Shown: positions 1 through 10,117 of the stretch, one piece after another
Position numbering within the stretch: position 1 is the first letter of the stretch
Layout of the letters: each line of letters begins with the position of its first letter
Assembly (NCBI GenBank): GCA_933228675.1
Contig: OW121741.1
Coordinates: forward strand, 60,324,863-60,388,862
Length of the DNA: 64,000 bases
Direction: 5' to 3'
DNA from: Stomorhina lunata
Lineage: Eukaryota > Arthropoda > Insecta > Diptera > Rhiniidae
The notes under the pieces: model-generated
What the model saw: only the letters and a program-made list of their open reading frames with translations
Database searches by the model: none
Told to the model about the DNA's origin: nothing
Made by a program: the position numbers and the translations under genes

Positions 1-95
1 GATATATACTTTCGACGTTGATTAAATCAAGTTCTGTTGCAATATTCTTTCGTCGACTCGTTTTTTTGCTGGATTTTTTTTCTCTTTGGATTGTT

Positions 96-291
96 GTAGT
101 TTGTGTTGTTACCATTTGTGTTGTTGCCACTTGTGTTGTTGCTATTTGTATTGTTGCCGTTTGCGTTGTTACCATTTGTGTTGTTACCACTTATGCTGTT
201 GCCATTTGTGTAGTTGCCATTTGTGTTATTACCATTTGTGTTGTTGCCGTTTGTGTTGTTGCCATTTGTGTTGTTACCGTTTAAGTTCTGA
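96..291 (-). repeat. 15-bp minisatellite coding (TNGNN)n in ORF2 linker
   Basis: About 13 tandem copies of a 15-bp unit (plus strand TTGTTGCCATTTGTG with A/G and C/T variants). On the minus strand the unit reads Thr-Asn-Gly-Asn-Asn. It lies where the Asn-rich linker of ORF2 sits in the other copies, so it looks like a coding linker that expanded by tandem duplication. Confidence 0.85.
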
Positions 292-721
292 GATCTAAAT
301 AGTTTTTAAACCATTGCAGGCAGTTTCCTCTTATCCCATTCCTTTCTAGTACATCTAGAAGGTTTGAGTGAGAAAGCGTGTCGAAGGCTTTACTGAAATC
401 TATAAATAAGACCAGGCAGTTTGTATTTTCATTGAGGCATTTGTTGATATGGTGAGAAAAGTTCCTTAGAAGTTTATTTAAATTCTTTCCTTTCTGAAAG
501 CCATATTGGTTTGGGTTCAAAATCTTAAATTTTTCCAAGAAATCATTCAGTCTCCTAACTACTATCTCCTCCAAAACTTTTTCAATTACGGATAATACGG
601 CTATGGGCCTGTAATTGTTGAAATCATTTTTAATGCCGCTTTTGTAGATAGGTCTAATTATTGAAGTTTTTAGAAGATCCGGTATAGATGAGGTGCATAA
701 GCTTGTATTTGTTAAATACAT
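281..721 (-). pseudogene. ORF2 reverse transcriptase fragment, copy A, internally deleted
   Basis: The frame encodes the fingers/palm start of a LINE reverse transcriptase. It shows the KTSIIRPIYK..NNYRPIAVLSV block, YGFQKGKN, and LFIDFSKAFDTLSH with the first catalytic Asp. The reading stops right after the NYLDLRT motif at about 290, where other copies continue for roughly 735 bp including the YADD box. Here the sequence passes directly into a 15-bp minisatellite that corresponds to the Asn-rich linker. The catalytic YADD segment is therefore missing and the copy cannot encode an active RT. Confidence 0.85.
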
Positions 722-1035
722 TGAGTTTGGTAAAATAGGCTTTTGATAAAAGAAGGTATTAATATCACATTTATGTATAATTTTTGTAACATTTATATTA
801 ATTTTTTTTGCAAAATTATTGGCAATTTCTAAAACGTTATCGTTTTTAAAGTTTTTAATTATGATGTTGTCTATATTATTTAATTTTTTTACCCGTTAAT
901 TCATTAATTAGTTGCCAAGTGACACGCATATTGTTTCTGTTTTCTATAAATTTTATTTTGTAATGATCATTTTTAGCAAAGATTAGTTTTTTGTTTAGAA
1001 CATTTCTAAATTTTTTGTATTCATTTTCGTATGTT

Positions 1036-2043
1036 TTATTTTTTTTTATTATTCATCCATTTCGTGTAAAGTTTATCCCGTATGTCACAGCTTTTAAGTA
1101 AATAATCATTTAACCACGGATTCACTTTTCTCTGTTTTATTATTTTTGGTTTTTGTTTTGATTTATTATAAATTTCTTTGAAAGTTTCATAAATTTTATT
1201 AAATATTTGATTAGCACTTAAATTTTGTACTGTTGAGACACTCCAATTAAATTTACGTATGTATTTGTTTACTTTAATATTATTTATTTTGGTACCCTGA
1301 AAAAGTAAGCTTTCTTCACTCTGTCTTTTTTCTTTTTCACTATCATCGTATATCGCATAATATAAAGAGTAATGATCACTGATGTTTGTTTTTATTACAG
1401 CAGCCTGTATTTTTACTGTTGCTTTGTTATTTCTCACATGTAAGTGGTCAATGCAGGTACTTGTTTGTTTTGTTATGTCTTCCCTAGTACTTTCGTTTAT
1501 AACACATTGTAAGCCGTTGGATGATAGCATCTGACTGTATTTCATTGTTGTGATGTTTTGAGCGCAAATATCGATGTTTATGTCGCCAATGATAATTACA
1601 TCTTTTTTGTTTTTTGTGTAGCTTATTGTTTTTTCTAGTTCTATTATGAACTCATTTACATTTTTGCTTGGTGGCCGATAAATTGTAAGAAGAGTATAAG
1701 ATTTGTTATTACATGTTACATCTGTTCGTATATCTTCAAAAGAGTTTATTTTAAGAGAAATTGAAGAGCTGATAATGTTGTCTCTTGTATACACCGCAAT
1801 ACCACCTCCCCTCACTTCTCTATTTAAAAAATATGACTTGAAGCCACTTATATTGAAGATATGATTTTCTGGATCGGTACTGTTAGGTTCAACCAGAAGA
1901 ATAAAGTTTATGTTGCTTAGTGTGTTATGAATAGAAGAAAGAAATGGTATGAAATTTCACCGCAGTGAAGAATATTCATATAAATAGTGGACGTCGGATA
2001 ACTTTGAAATGATGTATTTATTTCAAAGAAATTATTTAGCATT
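1036..2043 (-). pseudogene. ORF2 APE-type endonuclease domain, copy A
   Basis: The frame encodes the apurinic/apyrimidinic-type endonuclease used by LINEs to nick target DNA before target-primed reverse transcription. Visible motifs are RGGGIAVY, the IYRPPSKN segment, the catalytic IIGDINID loop and the C-terminal SDHYSLYY motif. The clean frame spans 1,036-1,815. Upstream, 1,816-2,043 still resembles the family N-terminus (FFEINTSF.SYP...IYMNI) but in a shifted frame, so at least one indel has occurred. Downstream the coding sequence decays before the RT part. The GD.N residues are kept, so only frame damage is evident here. Family assignment rests on the parallel with the two longer copies at 13 and 17 kb. 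Confidence 0.8.
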
Positions 2044-2104
2044 ATGTTTTGAGTTTGTTTCTAAATATTTTTGTAAATGAAAATTTGTAAAAATAGAAAA
2101 ATAA

Positions 2105-2545
2105 AGAATTGTGCATGTTTTTAAATTGTAATTATTAAATTATAATTATTATAATTATAATTATAATTATAATTATAATTATAATTATAATTATAATTAT
2201 AATTATAATTATAATTATAATTATAATTATATATTTTAATAATAATAATAATTATAATTATTATTACAATTATAATAATAATAATAATTATAATTATTAA
2301 TATAATTATAATTATAATTATAATTATAATTATAATTATAATTATAATTATAATTATAATTATAATTAATTATTAATTATATAATTATAATTATAATTAT
2401 AATTATAATTATAATTATAATTATAATTATAATTATAATTATAATTATAATTATAATTATAATTATAATTATAATTATAATTATAATTATAATTATAATT
2501 ATAATTATAATTATAATTATAATTATAATTATAATTATAATAAAA
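2105..2545. repeat. (AATTAT)n microsatellite
   Basis: Nearly pure hexanucleotide repeat (ATAATT/AATTAT), interrupted by AATAATAAT stretches at about 2,235-2,300 and 2,366-2,390. It separates LINE copy A from the errantivirus-like element. The Tyr-Asn open frame across it is a by-product of the repeat. Confidence 0.95.
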
Positions 2546-2933
2546 AATCAAATCAAACCAAAAGTGACTTTAGTGAATCAAGAAGTAAATCAGCAAGAAG
2601 AAACGTGAACATTTTCATCATTATCTAAAGAAGAGACAACAACATCTAAGAGAGCAGCAACTTCCACGGAATGGTTTTCGTATACCTATATCTGTAAGCT
2701 AAAATTATTTAAGAAAATTATAAATTATTCTTTATTTAAGTGAACAATAGTAAATAGTTAATTAAAATAAATTGTAAGTGCTTTTTCTGATCTGAATTAC
2801 TTATTTTTTCGGCGTTGATTGAATTGCCTTTTCGGTAACATTTTAAATTTTTGACGTGTTTGTTTTTTTTTCGTGTTATCTGCTGTTTTGTGTAATAATT
2901 TTTCTTCACAATAGTTGACTTAAGACAATTAGA
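2546..2933 (+). other. Leader region upstream of gag
   Basis: This is non-coding sequence between the microsatellite and the gag ATG. It should hold the 5' LTR end, primer binding site and env splice donor. By eye it has no long match to the inferred 3' LTR, and the only GGCG-containing primer-site candidate (near 2,810) is weak. Confidence 0.4.
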
Positions 2934-4046
2934 ATGGCGACTGTAACAAAGGAACAGATAGTAGAATTGGTTTCGGCTTCAGTAGAAGCCCTTACTAGAG
3001 ACTTGCAGGGAAAGATTAATGAACTGACCAAGCAGTTTGAAGGTCTGACCCCAAAGGTAGATCAGTATGATCCGGTGACAGTAGGACGCTTTTCCAGAGG
3101 GACTTCTCTTGACTTGGTGAAGTCTCTACCGGAGTTTAAGGGTGAAAGCCAAACGTACCCTGCATGGCGGGAAGCGGCATATTTCGCAATGAATTACTAC
3201 ACTGAGGGAACCGAAAATTACTACGTCGCGATGGGGATATTTCGAAATAAAGTTACTGGGGCAGCTAATGCAAAATTATCTGCCTTTAATACTGTTCTAA
3301 ATTTTAAAGCCATAATGGCCCGACTTGATCAGTGTTATGCTGATAAAAGATCCCTTCAGGCATTAGAAAATGAACTTAGTATCCTACGGCAGGGAAATAA
3401 ATCGATAACGGACTTTTACGACACGGTTGACGAACACTTGACCCTCATTATAAATAAAAATAAAATGAGCTTTTCCAATAACGAAGAAATAGCCAATGCA
3501 TTGAACGAACGTGCCAGGGATAATGCACTTCGGGTGTTTATCTCAGGACTACGTCGCCCCTTAAGCGACATACTTTTTTCCGCTAGACCAGTTGACCTAC
3601 CGACAGCCTTAGCAACCGCCCAGGAGTTGGAAGCGGATCAAAAACGCCAGGAGTTCGCTAGAATTTTTGCTGCTGGCGATGTAGCGAAAATTAATTATAC
3701 GTTACAAAGACGGAATGCTAACTTTCGACCAACGCACCCCTCGTATAAATACGCAAACCCGACAGACACTCAAGATACAGTGAAACCAATGGATGTCGAC
3801 CCTGGTTCCTCAATGTTTAGGCGACCCACAGCTAATAATTTTCCCAACAATAGCTCGCAACAAAACAAGACAGTTTTTAACAAGCGTAGATTAGAAGATT
3901 CAGGAAGGACAGTGCCAACCCCTAAAACTCAAAGAATCAATTATATAGATTCGGAAGAGGTGGAAGATTATGATGAGGTGAGCTCGATCTTTGAGCAAGA
4001 TCTGGATGAGGAGGAAAGTGTAGAACAGTTAAATTTTTTAGAATAA
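2934..4046 (+). CDS. gag: Gag polyprotein, errantivirus-like
   Basis: A 370-residue gag-like structural protein expected to form the virus-like particle. It begins MATVTKEQIVELV, has a helical N-terminus, then a capsid-like region (LPEFKGES..YPAWREAAYFAMNYY, about residues 65-95) and a second helical block around LDQCYADKRSLQALENELSILRQG (about 130-155). No CCHC zinc knuckle is present, as is usual for gypsy-type errantivirus gags; the basic tail (FNKRRLEDSGR) may bind RNA. The end is acidic (YIDSEEVEDYDEV). The ATG chosen is the first in frame. The stop at 4,044-4,046 lies just after slippery bases that lead into pol. Frame intact. Confidence 0.85.
   Translation: MATVTKEQIVELVSASVEALTRDLQGKINELTKQFEGLTPKVDQYDPVTVGRFSRGTSLDLVKSLPEFKGESQTYPAWREAAYFAMNYYTEGTENYYVAMGIFRNKVTGAANAKLSAFNTVLNFKAIMARLDQCYADKRSLQALENELSILRQGNKSITDFYDTVDEHLTLIINKNKMSFSNNEEIANALNERARDNALRVFISGLRRPLSDILFSARPVDLPTALATAQELEADQKRQEFARIFAAGDVAKINYTLQRRNANFRPTHPSYKYANPTDTQDTVKPMDVDPGSSMFRRPTANNFPNNSSQQNKTVFNKRRLEDSGRTVPTPKTQRINYIDSEEVEDYDEVSSIFEQDLDEEESVEQLNFLE
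4031..4040 (+). promoter_or_regulatory. Probable -1 ribosomal frameshift site (gag to pol)
   Basis: In the gag frame the sequence reads A AAT TTT TTA. This holds two overlapping heptamers of the X XXY YYZ type, AAATTTT (4,031-4,037) and TTTTTTA (4,034-4,040). The second is the same heptamer that retroviral gag-pol junctions such as that of HIV-1 use. It lies within the gag/pol overlap: pol is open in the -1 frame from 4,010 and gag stops at 4,044. A downstream RNA structure was not tested. Confidence 0.7.
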
Positions 4047-7000
4047 AACCTCTCTTACCCTTTATAACTAAGACAATAAGGGGTAAGAGTCTCAAACTAC
4101 TTATCGATACCGGTACTTCAAGAAACTTTATCAAGCCATTTAATTTTTTACAAGGAATTACTTCTCTAACACAGCCATTTAAAGTTAGTTCAATAAACGG
4201 GACAAATAAGATAGTTGAAAAATGCGAAGTGATGTTATTTGGCTATAGAACCACATTTTACATTTTACCATTATTACAAAAATTTGACGGCATAATCGGC
4301 TGTGATTTTCTTAAAGAAATCCAAGCGATTGTTGATATAGGAGCTGACTGTTTAAGGTTTAAGAAAGGAAACATTTCTTTATTATATGAAAACAAGAGTG
4401 ATGTCAATCATATTAATGTAGATTTGGGAGATATACCAGAGCATGTTCGGAAAGACTTTGAGGAAATTATGTTATCAAATTCAAACGCGTTTGCAGACCC
4501 AGAGAGATCATTACCATTTAACACCAATGTCATAGCCAAAATACGAACCAACACAGACGAACCAATTTATACTAGGTCATATCCGTACCCAGTTTCTATG
4601 TCGGAATTTATTAACAATGAAATAGAGGCACTTCTACAAGATGGAATAATAAGGAAATCCATCTCACCATATAACTCGCCAGTTCATGTTGTAGGAAAAA
4701 AAGGTCTAGACGAGAATGGCAACCCTAACCATAGAATGGTAATCGACTTTAGGAAGTTAAATGAAAAAACAATCGCAGACAAATACCCCATGCCTGATAT
4801 TTCGGTAATATTAGCAAATTTGGGTAAATCTAGATATTTTTCTACTTTGGATCTAAAAGCTGGTTTTCATCAAATTATGCTCGACGAAAAAGACAGACAA
4901 AAGACGGCCTTTAGCGTAAACAATGGCAAGTACGAATTTTGCAGACTGCCATTCGGTCTAAAAAATGCACCAAGTATTTTTCAAAGAGCAATAGACGATG
5001 TCTTGCGTTCGGAAATAGGTAAAACGTGCCAGGTTTACATGGACGATATAATTATTCATTCATCCGACGAGTATAGTCACTTGGAACATATTAATACTGT
5101 AATACAAAAGCTTGAGAGGGCTGGTATGAGAATTTCAGGTGCAAAATCGAAGTATTTTAAAACTGAGGTAAGCTTTTTAGGTTTTATGGTGACAACTGAA
5201 GGTATCCGAACTTGTCCTGAAAAGGTAAAGACTATCCTTGAATTTGAAACTCCAAAAAGTTTAAAGAGTCTTAGATCCTTCCTAGGACTTTCAGGCTATT
5301 ACAGAAGATTCGTGAGGGATTATGCGAAAATAGCTAAGCCATTAACAAAATACCTAAGGGGTGAAAATGGACAGACTTCGGCTAAATGTTCTAAAAATAT
5401 CAAAATAAATCTCGATGAAAATGCCTTGTTAGCCTTTAAAAAGCTAAAGCAAATTCTTGCTTCAGACGATGTTTTGTTAGCATATCCAGATTACAGCAAA
5501 GTCTTCGAATTGACCACAGATGCTTCATCTGTTGCCTTGGGAGCTGTTTTGTCTCAGAATGGAAGACCCATAACAATGATATCAAGAACTCTGTCTGCTA
5601 CGGAATCAAATTATGCTACAAACGAACGGGAATTACTCGCCATTGTCTGGGCACTTAAGAATCTTCGACATTTCTTATACGGCATTAGTGGGATACATAT
5701 TTACACCGATCATCAACCACTCACATTCGCAATATCCGATAAAAATCCGAACTCAAAAATGAAGAGGTGGAGAGCATTTATAGAGGAGTTTTCCCCAAAA
5801 TTCTTCTATAAACCGGGTAAGGAAAACATTGTTGCGGATGCTCTTTCGCGACAATATATTAATCAACTATCCGAGAATAGCGATGATGATCAGACAATAC
5901 ACAGCGAAGTTTCAAGTACAAATGTTATAAAATCAATTAAGTTTCCGATTAACCAATTCAAAAATCAATTTTCAATATCAAAAGGCAGTCACTATTCCAT
6001 TGTGAGAAAAATTATATTTCAGCGATTCTTAAGACATATAATTACTTACGATACCGTAGATAATTTGTTAAAAGGTCTTAAGGATAATATTAATTCAGAT
6101 GGAGTAAATGCGATTCAATGCGATTTAGCTACACTGGCGGAGTTTCAAGATCGCCTTGTTTCTCAATATCCATCAACGAAATTTGTTCACACTGAAAAAC
6201 AAGTAATGGACGTTATTCGAGAGGACGACCAATGGGAAATAACCACTACCGAACACAATAGAGCTCACAGGGCACTGCAAGAGAACTTTCGGCAAATAAT
6301 TGAAGAATATTATTTCCCAAGCATAAAGAAGAAACTAAAATACATTATAGGTAACTGCAAAATTTGTAAAGAAAACAAGTACCAAAGAAAGCCATCAAAG
6401 GTCAATATTGCAGAAACACCGATACCAACCTACCCTGGTGAGATATTACATATAGATATAATAATAACAGACAAACAGCATTTTTTGTCGTGCATAGACA
6501 AATTTTCGAAATTTGCGATTGTTATCCCAATCACGTCTAGATCATCCGTGGATGTGAAAACAGCCCTATGTCAAGTTATTAGCAGATTTAGAAAGGTTAA
6601 ATTAGTGGTTTCAGACAATGAGAAAGCCTTCCAATCAAATTCTATCAGTACATTCCTTCGGGATCATTTCGGAGCGGAACAGTTCTTTGTCCCTCCAATG
6701 CATAGTAAGAGTAACGGTCAGGTCGAGCGCTTTCATTCCACACTGCTAGAGATAGCACGGTGTGTTAAAGCTGAGCAGAACATAACCGACAATATTGAGC
6801 TAATGTTATTGTCTACTATAAAGTACAATGAAACAGTGCATTCAGTTACGAAAAAAAGACCAATTGATATCTTGAATGACTTCACTGAAGGTGTCCTTGT
6901 AGAAGTGCAGAAATGTTTGATGTCAGCACAACAAAAGTTACTACAAACACATAATAAGGATACTGCTGTAAAAAAATATCAACCTGGTGATATTGTTTTC

Positions 7001-7126
7001 GTTAAAAGAAATAGACGGTTGGGTAATAAGTTCGATAAATTTTTCATACAGGGTGTTATACAGCAGGATCTAGGGACTACCGTACTGATAAATGGAAGAA
7101 AGGTTCATAAAAATAATTTAAGATAA
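4040..7126 (+). CDS. pol: Pol polyprotein: protease, RT, RNase H, integrase
   Basis: A continuous -1 frame encodes the replication enzymes. The aspartic protease has its active-site DTGTS at 4,106-4,120. The reverse transcriptase carries LDLKAGFHQI, LPFGLKNAPSIFQ and the YMDD catalytic box at 5,036-5,047. RNase H shows TTDASSVALGAVL and YTDHQPL (about 5,514-5,720). Integrase has an HHCC zinc region ending CKICKENK (about 6,260-6,380), then the D,D-35-E core with DKFSKFAIV, VVSDNEKAF and SNGQVERFH (about 6,450-6,740). A basic C-terminus (PGDIVFVKRNRRLG) follows. No stop or shift interrupts the frame. It needs no own start codon because translation enters from gag. Confidence 0.9.
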   Translation, partial: RIKPLLPFITKTIRGKSLKLLIDTGTSRNFIKPFNFLQGITSLTQPFKVSSINGTNKIVEKCEVMLFGYRTTFYILPLLQKFDGIIGCDFLKEIQAIVDIGADCLRFKKGNISLLYENKSDVNHINVDLGDIPEHVRKDFEEIMLSNSNAFADPERSLPFNTNVIAKIRTNTDEPIYTRSYPYPVSMSEFINNEIEALLQDGIIRKSISPYNSPVHVVGKKGLDENGNPNHRMVIDFRKLNEKTIADKYPMPDISVILANLGKSRYFSTLDLKAGFHQIMLDEKDRQKTAFSVNNGKYEFCRLPFGLKNAPSIFQRAIDDVLRSEIGKTCQVYMDDIIIHSSDEYSHLEHINTVIQKLERAGMRISGAKSKYFKTEVSFLGFMVTTEGIRTCPEKVKTILEFETPKSLKSLRSFLGLSGYYRRFVRDYAKIAKPLTKYLRGENGQTSAKCSKNIKINLDENALLAFKKLKQILASDDVLLAYPDYSKVFELTTDASSVALGAVLSQNGRPITMISRTLSATESNYATNERELLAIVWALKNLRHFLYGISGIHIYTDHQPLTFAISDKNPNSKMKRWRAFIEEFSPKFFYKPGKENIVADALSRQYINQLSENSDDDQTIHSEVSSTNVIKSIKFPINQFKNQFSISKGSHYSIVRKIIFQRFLRHIITYDTVDNLLKGLKDNINSDGVNAIQCDLATLAEFQDRLVSQYPSTKFVHTEKQVMDVIREDDQWEITTTEHNRAHRALQENFRQIIEEYYFPSIKKKLKYIIGNCKICKENKYQRKPSKVNIAETPIPTYPGEILHIDIIITDKQHFLSCIDKFSKFAIVIPITSRSSVDVKTALCQVISRFRKVKLVVSDNEKAFQSNSISTFLRDHFGAEQFFVPPMHSKSNGQVERFHSTLLEIARCVKAEQNITDNIELMLLSTIKYNETVHSVTKKRPIDILNDFTEGVLVEVQKCLMSAQQKLLQTHNKDTAVKKYQPGDIVFVKRNRRLGNKFDKFFIQGVIQQDLGTTVLINGRKVHKNNLR

Positions 7127-7199
7127 TTGAAATACCAATAAGAATTTGTTTATTTGACTGTTTTAATTGTAGTTTTCACATTTTTTCTTCTTATTTTAG

Positions 7200-8625
7200 A
7201 ACACTAACAATCCTGGTACCATTGGTATCACCAAAAATTATCGACTATACGGACTCACATTTTATTGCCATAACCGATGCCAAAGTAGCAACATATAGGA
7301 AGCATGACTATTTTGTACACCAGACAAACTTGACGGAATACGAAGAAGTCATTAGGGAAAATGAGAAAATTATTCAAAGCTTGTCCAATCCAAGAGAAAT
7401 CAGCATGATCCAAGAACAAACAAGGGAAATAGAAAGAGTGTTGGAAACATTACGCAGACATAGGCGATCCGCGAGGTCAATTGACATTTTAGGGTCTGCC
7501 TTGAAATTTGTTGCTGGAACCCCAGACCATAACGACTTGGAATCATTGGAAACTCGTATAGACTTACTCATTCAGAACAACGACAAACAATTTATAATAA
7601 ATTCGGCGATTCAAGACAGAATAAATGAATTAACTGAAAAAATTGGTACCATTCAGAATTACGGAGGAACTAATTCAATAGGGCAAGATGACTTAATACT
7701 TTTTGAGACTATTGTGATGAGAAATGGAGAAATAATATCCTTCCTAAATAATCTTTCACTCTCAATAGTACTGGCGAAAGAAAATATAGTACATCCTGCT
7801 ATCCTTGACAACATTAATTTCGAAACTAAATTCGGATCAGAAACTGTACCAATTAGTGTTAATGATATACTTAGAGTAAGCAATGTAACAGTTTTCCAAA
7901 ACAGTTCCCTAATTTTCTATGTAGTTAAGTTTCCGGTACTTAATAATTTTTGTGAATTTGTTAAGGTATTTCCCGTAATTCATAATAACACAATCGTTAA
8001 ACTAGAAATCGATCAAGCTGCAGAATGTCGCGATTCCGTTTTACCAGTTACGAATTGTATCGACATGAAAACTTTTAAAATTTGTCATGAAATTGTCAAC
8101 ACATGCTTATCCGAGGTCTTGAACAACAACTCAGCATCCTGTTCTACAAGGTCAGCAGATGACATCCCTAAAATAGCGCGCGCAGGTGATGGACTAATAA
8201 TTTTGAACGATGTGCAAGAAACGAGCATATCAGAAGGAGAAACAATAAAAGCGTGGGGAACACTAGTGGTTACTTTTGCCGTTAACGTAACCATAAATGG
8301 GACATGTTACGAAAGATCCAATGCATTCAAAAGGAACCTTGTACCACATCCCCCAAAGACCTTAAATATAAAGAATACTGGCCATGAACATTTGATAACC
8401 CTCCCATATATTCATAAGTTGAATCTAGAAAATATAAGTCACATTGAGAAACTTAAGAGGGATACCCTGATTCATAAAGTCGCGCTAGTGTCATTGGCTG
8501 TTTTAATACCCTTTGTAATTTGGCTGGGGTATCATCTCCAACACAGATGTAGGAGAAGCGTTACGCTGGACATTGACAATATCATTAAGGAAATTGCGTC
8601 GAAACAGGGACGTTCCGAGACTTAA
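7200..8625 (+). CDS. env: Env-like fusion glycoprotein, spliced reading frame
   Basis: This envelope-like protein is of the insect errantivirus / baculovirus F type and would act at membranes. The open frame has no ATG near its start. A polypyrimidine stretch and AG at 7,198-7,199 mark a likely splice acceptor, so the initiator would come from the 5' leader exon, as in known errantiviruses. The protein has a furin-like basic site RRHRRSAR (about 7,456-7,480) followed by a conserved GSALKFVAGTPDHND fusion-domain region. It also has several potential N-glycosylation sites (NVT, NSS, NGT), paired cysteines, and a C-terminal hydrophobic segment (VALVSLAVLIPFVIWLGY) with a short basic cytoplasmic tail. 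The frame is uninterrupted. Function is inferred from the family only. Confidence 0.8.
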
Positions 8626-8634
8626 CAGGGGGAG

Positions 8635-8985
8635 GAGTTAACGATGGGTATGAATACCGTTAATAAGTTACCGGTGGGCATGAATACCCCTATTTAATTA
8701 CTTCTGCTTACTTATCGATTTTTAGTCAAATAAATAAAAATGCTTTGTAATGAACTTTTCATAAACCAAAAAATTACGTATTTTAACCAACCAAATTTAA
8801 ATACAAATAAGGTGATTTGTAATATGAGTCCTAAGTGTGTAAAAAATGCTTTATAGGTAATTTTTGATTGTTGAATTAATTTAAGTGTAATAAATGTTTA
8901 AATTAAATAAAACATTCATTCCTAACCGAATCATAAAAGAAAGCAGTTTTATTATTATCGGAGGTTCATAGAACCTAATTAACGG
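8635..8985 (+). repeat. Inferred 3' LTR of the errantivirus-like element
   Basis: The purine run CAGGGGGAGG is followed by AGTTAACGATGGG, matching the usual PPT/LTR-start arrangement of gypsy-type elements. A short internal repeat (GATGGGTATGAATACC and GGTGGGCATGAATACC) lies at its start. The right limit is uncertain and set where LINE 3' UTR sequence begins. No second copy was found upstream. Confidence 0.5.
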
Positions 8986-8989
8986 AAAA

Positions 8990-9140
8990 AGATAATTTAT
9001 ACAATCGCAATGAATAAAAATTTTTAAAAAATATAATCAATTATTCCCTTATCCTGCAGACAAGCCATAATAGGCTTCGCGGGATTTAGGTTTAAGATGA
9101 AATGTACAAAATTTTTATTAAACTCTAATAATAAATTGCA
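8990..9140 (+). mobile_element. CR1-like LINE 3' UTR fragment, copy B
   Basis: This segment contains the family 3' UTR signature CCTGCAGACAAGCC, a short spacer, GGCTTCGCGGGA and TTTAAGATGAAATG, seen also at 11,543 and 20,450. Only the terminal portion is present and it runs straight into the 31-bp satellite. Confidence 0.8.
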
Positions 9141-10117
9141 TTGAATACGTTATAATCGCATTATAATGCGTTATAATACAATATAATCACATTTTAACGC
9201 GTTATAATACATTATAATCGCGTTATAATGCGTTATAATACATTATAATTGGATTATAATGCGTTATGATACATTATAATCGCATTATAATGCGTTATAA
9301 TACATTATATTCTCATTATAACGCGTTATAATACATTACAATTGCATTATAATGCGTTATAATACATTACAATCGCATTGTAATACATTACAATCGCATT
9401 ATAATGCGTTATATTACAATATAATCTCATTATAACGCGTTATAATATATTATAATCGCGTTGTAATACATTATAATGCATTATAATCGCATTACAAAAC
9501 GTTTTAAAATGTTGTAAATGTATAATAATCGCAATGTAATGCGTTATAATATATTATAATACATTATAATCGCAATTTAATGCGTTATAATACATTATAA
9601 CGCGTTTAATGTATTATAATTCGTTGCGATACATTAAAATCACTTTATAATGCTTTAAAATCGCGTTATAATGCTTTATACTACATTATTATCGCATTAC
9701 AAAACGTTATAATATGCTATAATCGCATTATAATGCGTTATAATACATTATTATCTCATTATATTGCGTTATAATACATTATAATCACTTATAATGCGTT
9801 ATAATACATTAAGATCTCATTATAACGCGTTATAATACTTATAATGCGTTAAAATACATTAAGATCTCATTATAACGCGTTATAATACAATATAATCGCA
9901 TTATAATGCGTTATAATACATTATAATGCGTTATAATACATTATAATCGCTTTATAATGCGTTATAATAAATTATCATCGCATTACAAATCGTTTTAACA
10001 TGTTATAAATGCATTACAATCGCAATATAAAGTTATAATACATTATAATTGAATTATAATGCTTTATAATACATTATAATCGCATTAAAACGCGTTATAA
10101 TGCATTATAATCTCATT
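9140..10117. repeat. 31-bp AT-rich satellite of three 10-11-bp subunits
   Basis: A degenerate tandem array of GCGTTATAAT, ACATTATAAT and CGCATTATAAT subunits, giving a higher-order unit of about 31 bp repeated about 30 times. ATAAT recurs every 10-11 bp, close to one helical turn. A LINE is inserted at 10,118, and related sequence resumes at about 11,655-11,695. Confidence 0.85.

Larger units (their letters stand above)
1..2100 (-). mobile_element. CR1-like non-LTR retrotransposon, copy A (decayed, no ORF1)
   Basis: This is a minus-strand LINE of the same family as the copies at 10.1, 11.9 and 16.1 kb. Read on the minus strand it runs from the ORF2 start (ATG near 2,043) through endonuclease and the first half of reverse transcriptase. 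It then jumps to an Asn-rich repeat and the conserved C-terminal domain (a NIATEL.LIN-type motif near 1-45), which continues off the window. ORF1 is absent and the copy abuts an (AATTAT)n array. The segment 722-1,035 carries frame breaks between the endonuclease and RT parts. Confidence 0.85.
2546..8985 (+). mobile_element. Gypsy/errantivirus-like endogenous retrovirus (gag-pol-env)
   Basis: One insect endogenous retrovirus of the Metaviridae errantivirus type, with gag, pol in the -1 frame and a spliced-type env, all uninterrupted. A polypurine tract at 8,624-8,634 is followed by AGTTAAC, a typical gypsy-type LTR start, so a 3' LTR of about 350 bp is inferred at 8,635-8,985. I could not find a matching 5' LTR between the microsatellite and gag, nor a convincing primer binding site. 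The 5' end is therefore unresolved and may be truncated or replaced. Confidence 0.8.

Noticed and set aside
2366..2551. Tyr-Asn repeat open frame on the minus strand
   Set aside because: Produced by the (AATTAT)n microsatellite; no start context or conserved sequence.
10100..10117. Start codon of the 452-codon frame at 10,100
   Set aside because: It lies in satellite DNA; homology to the LINE begins only at about 10,118.
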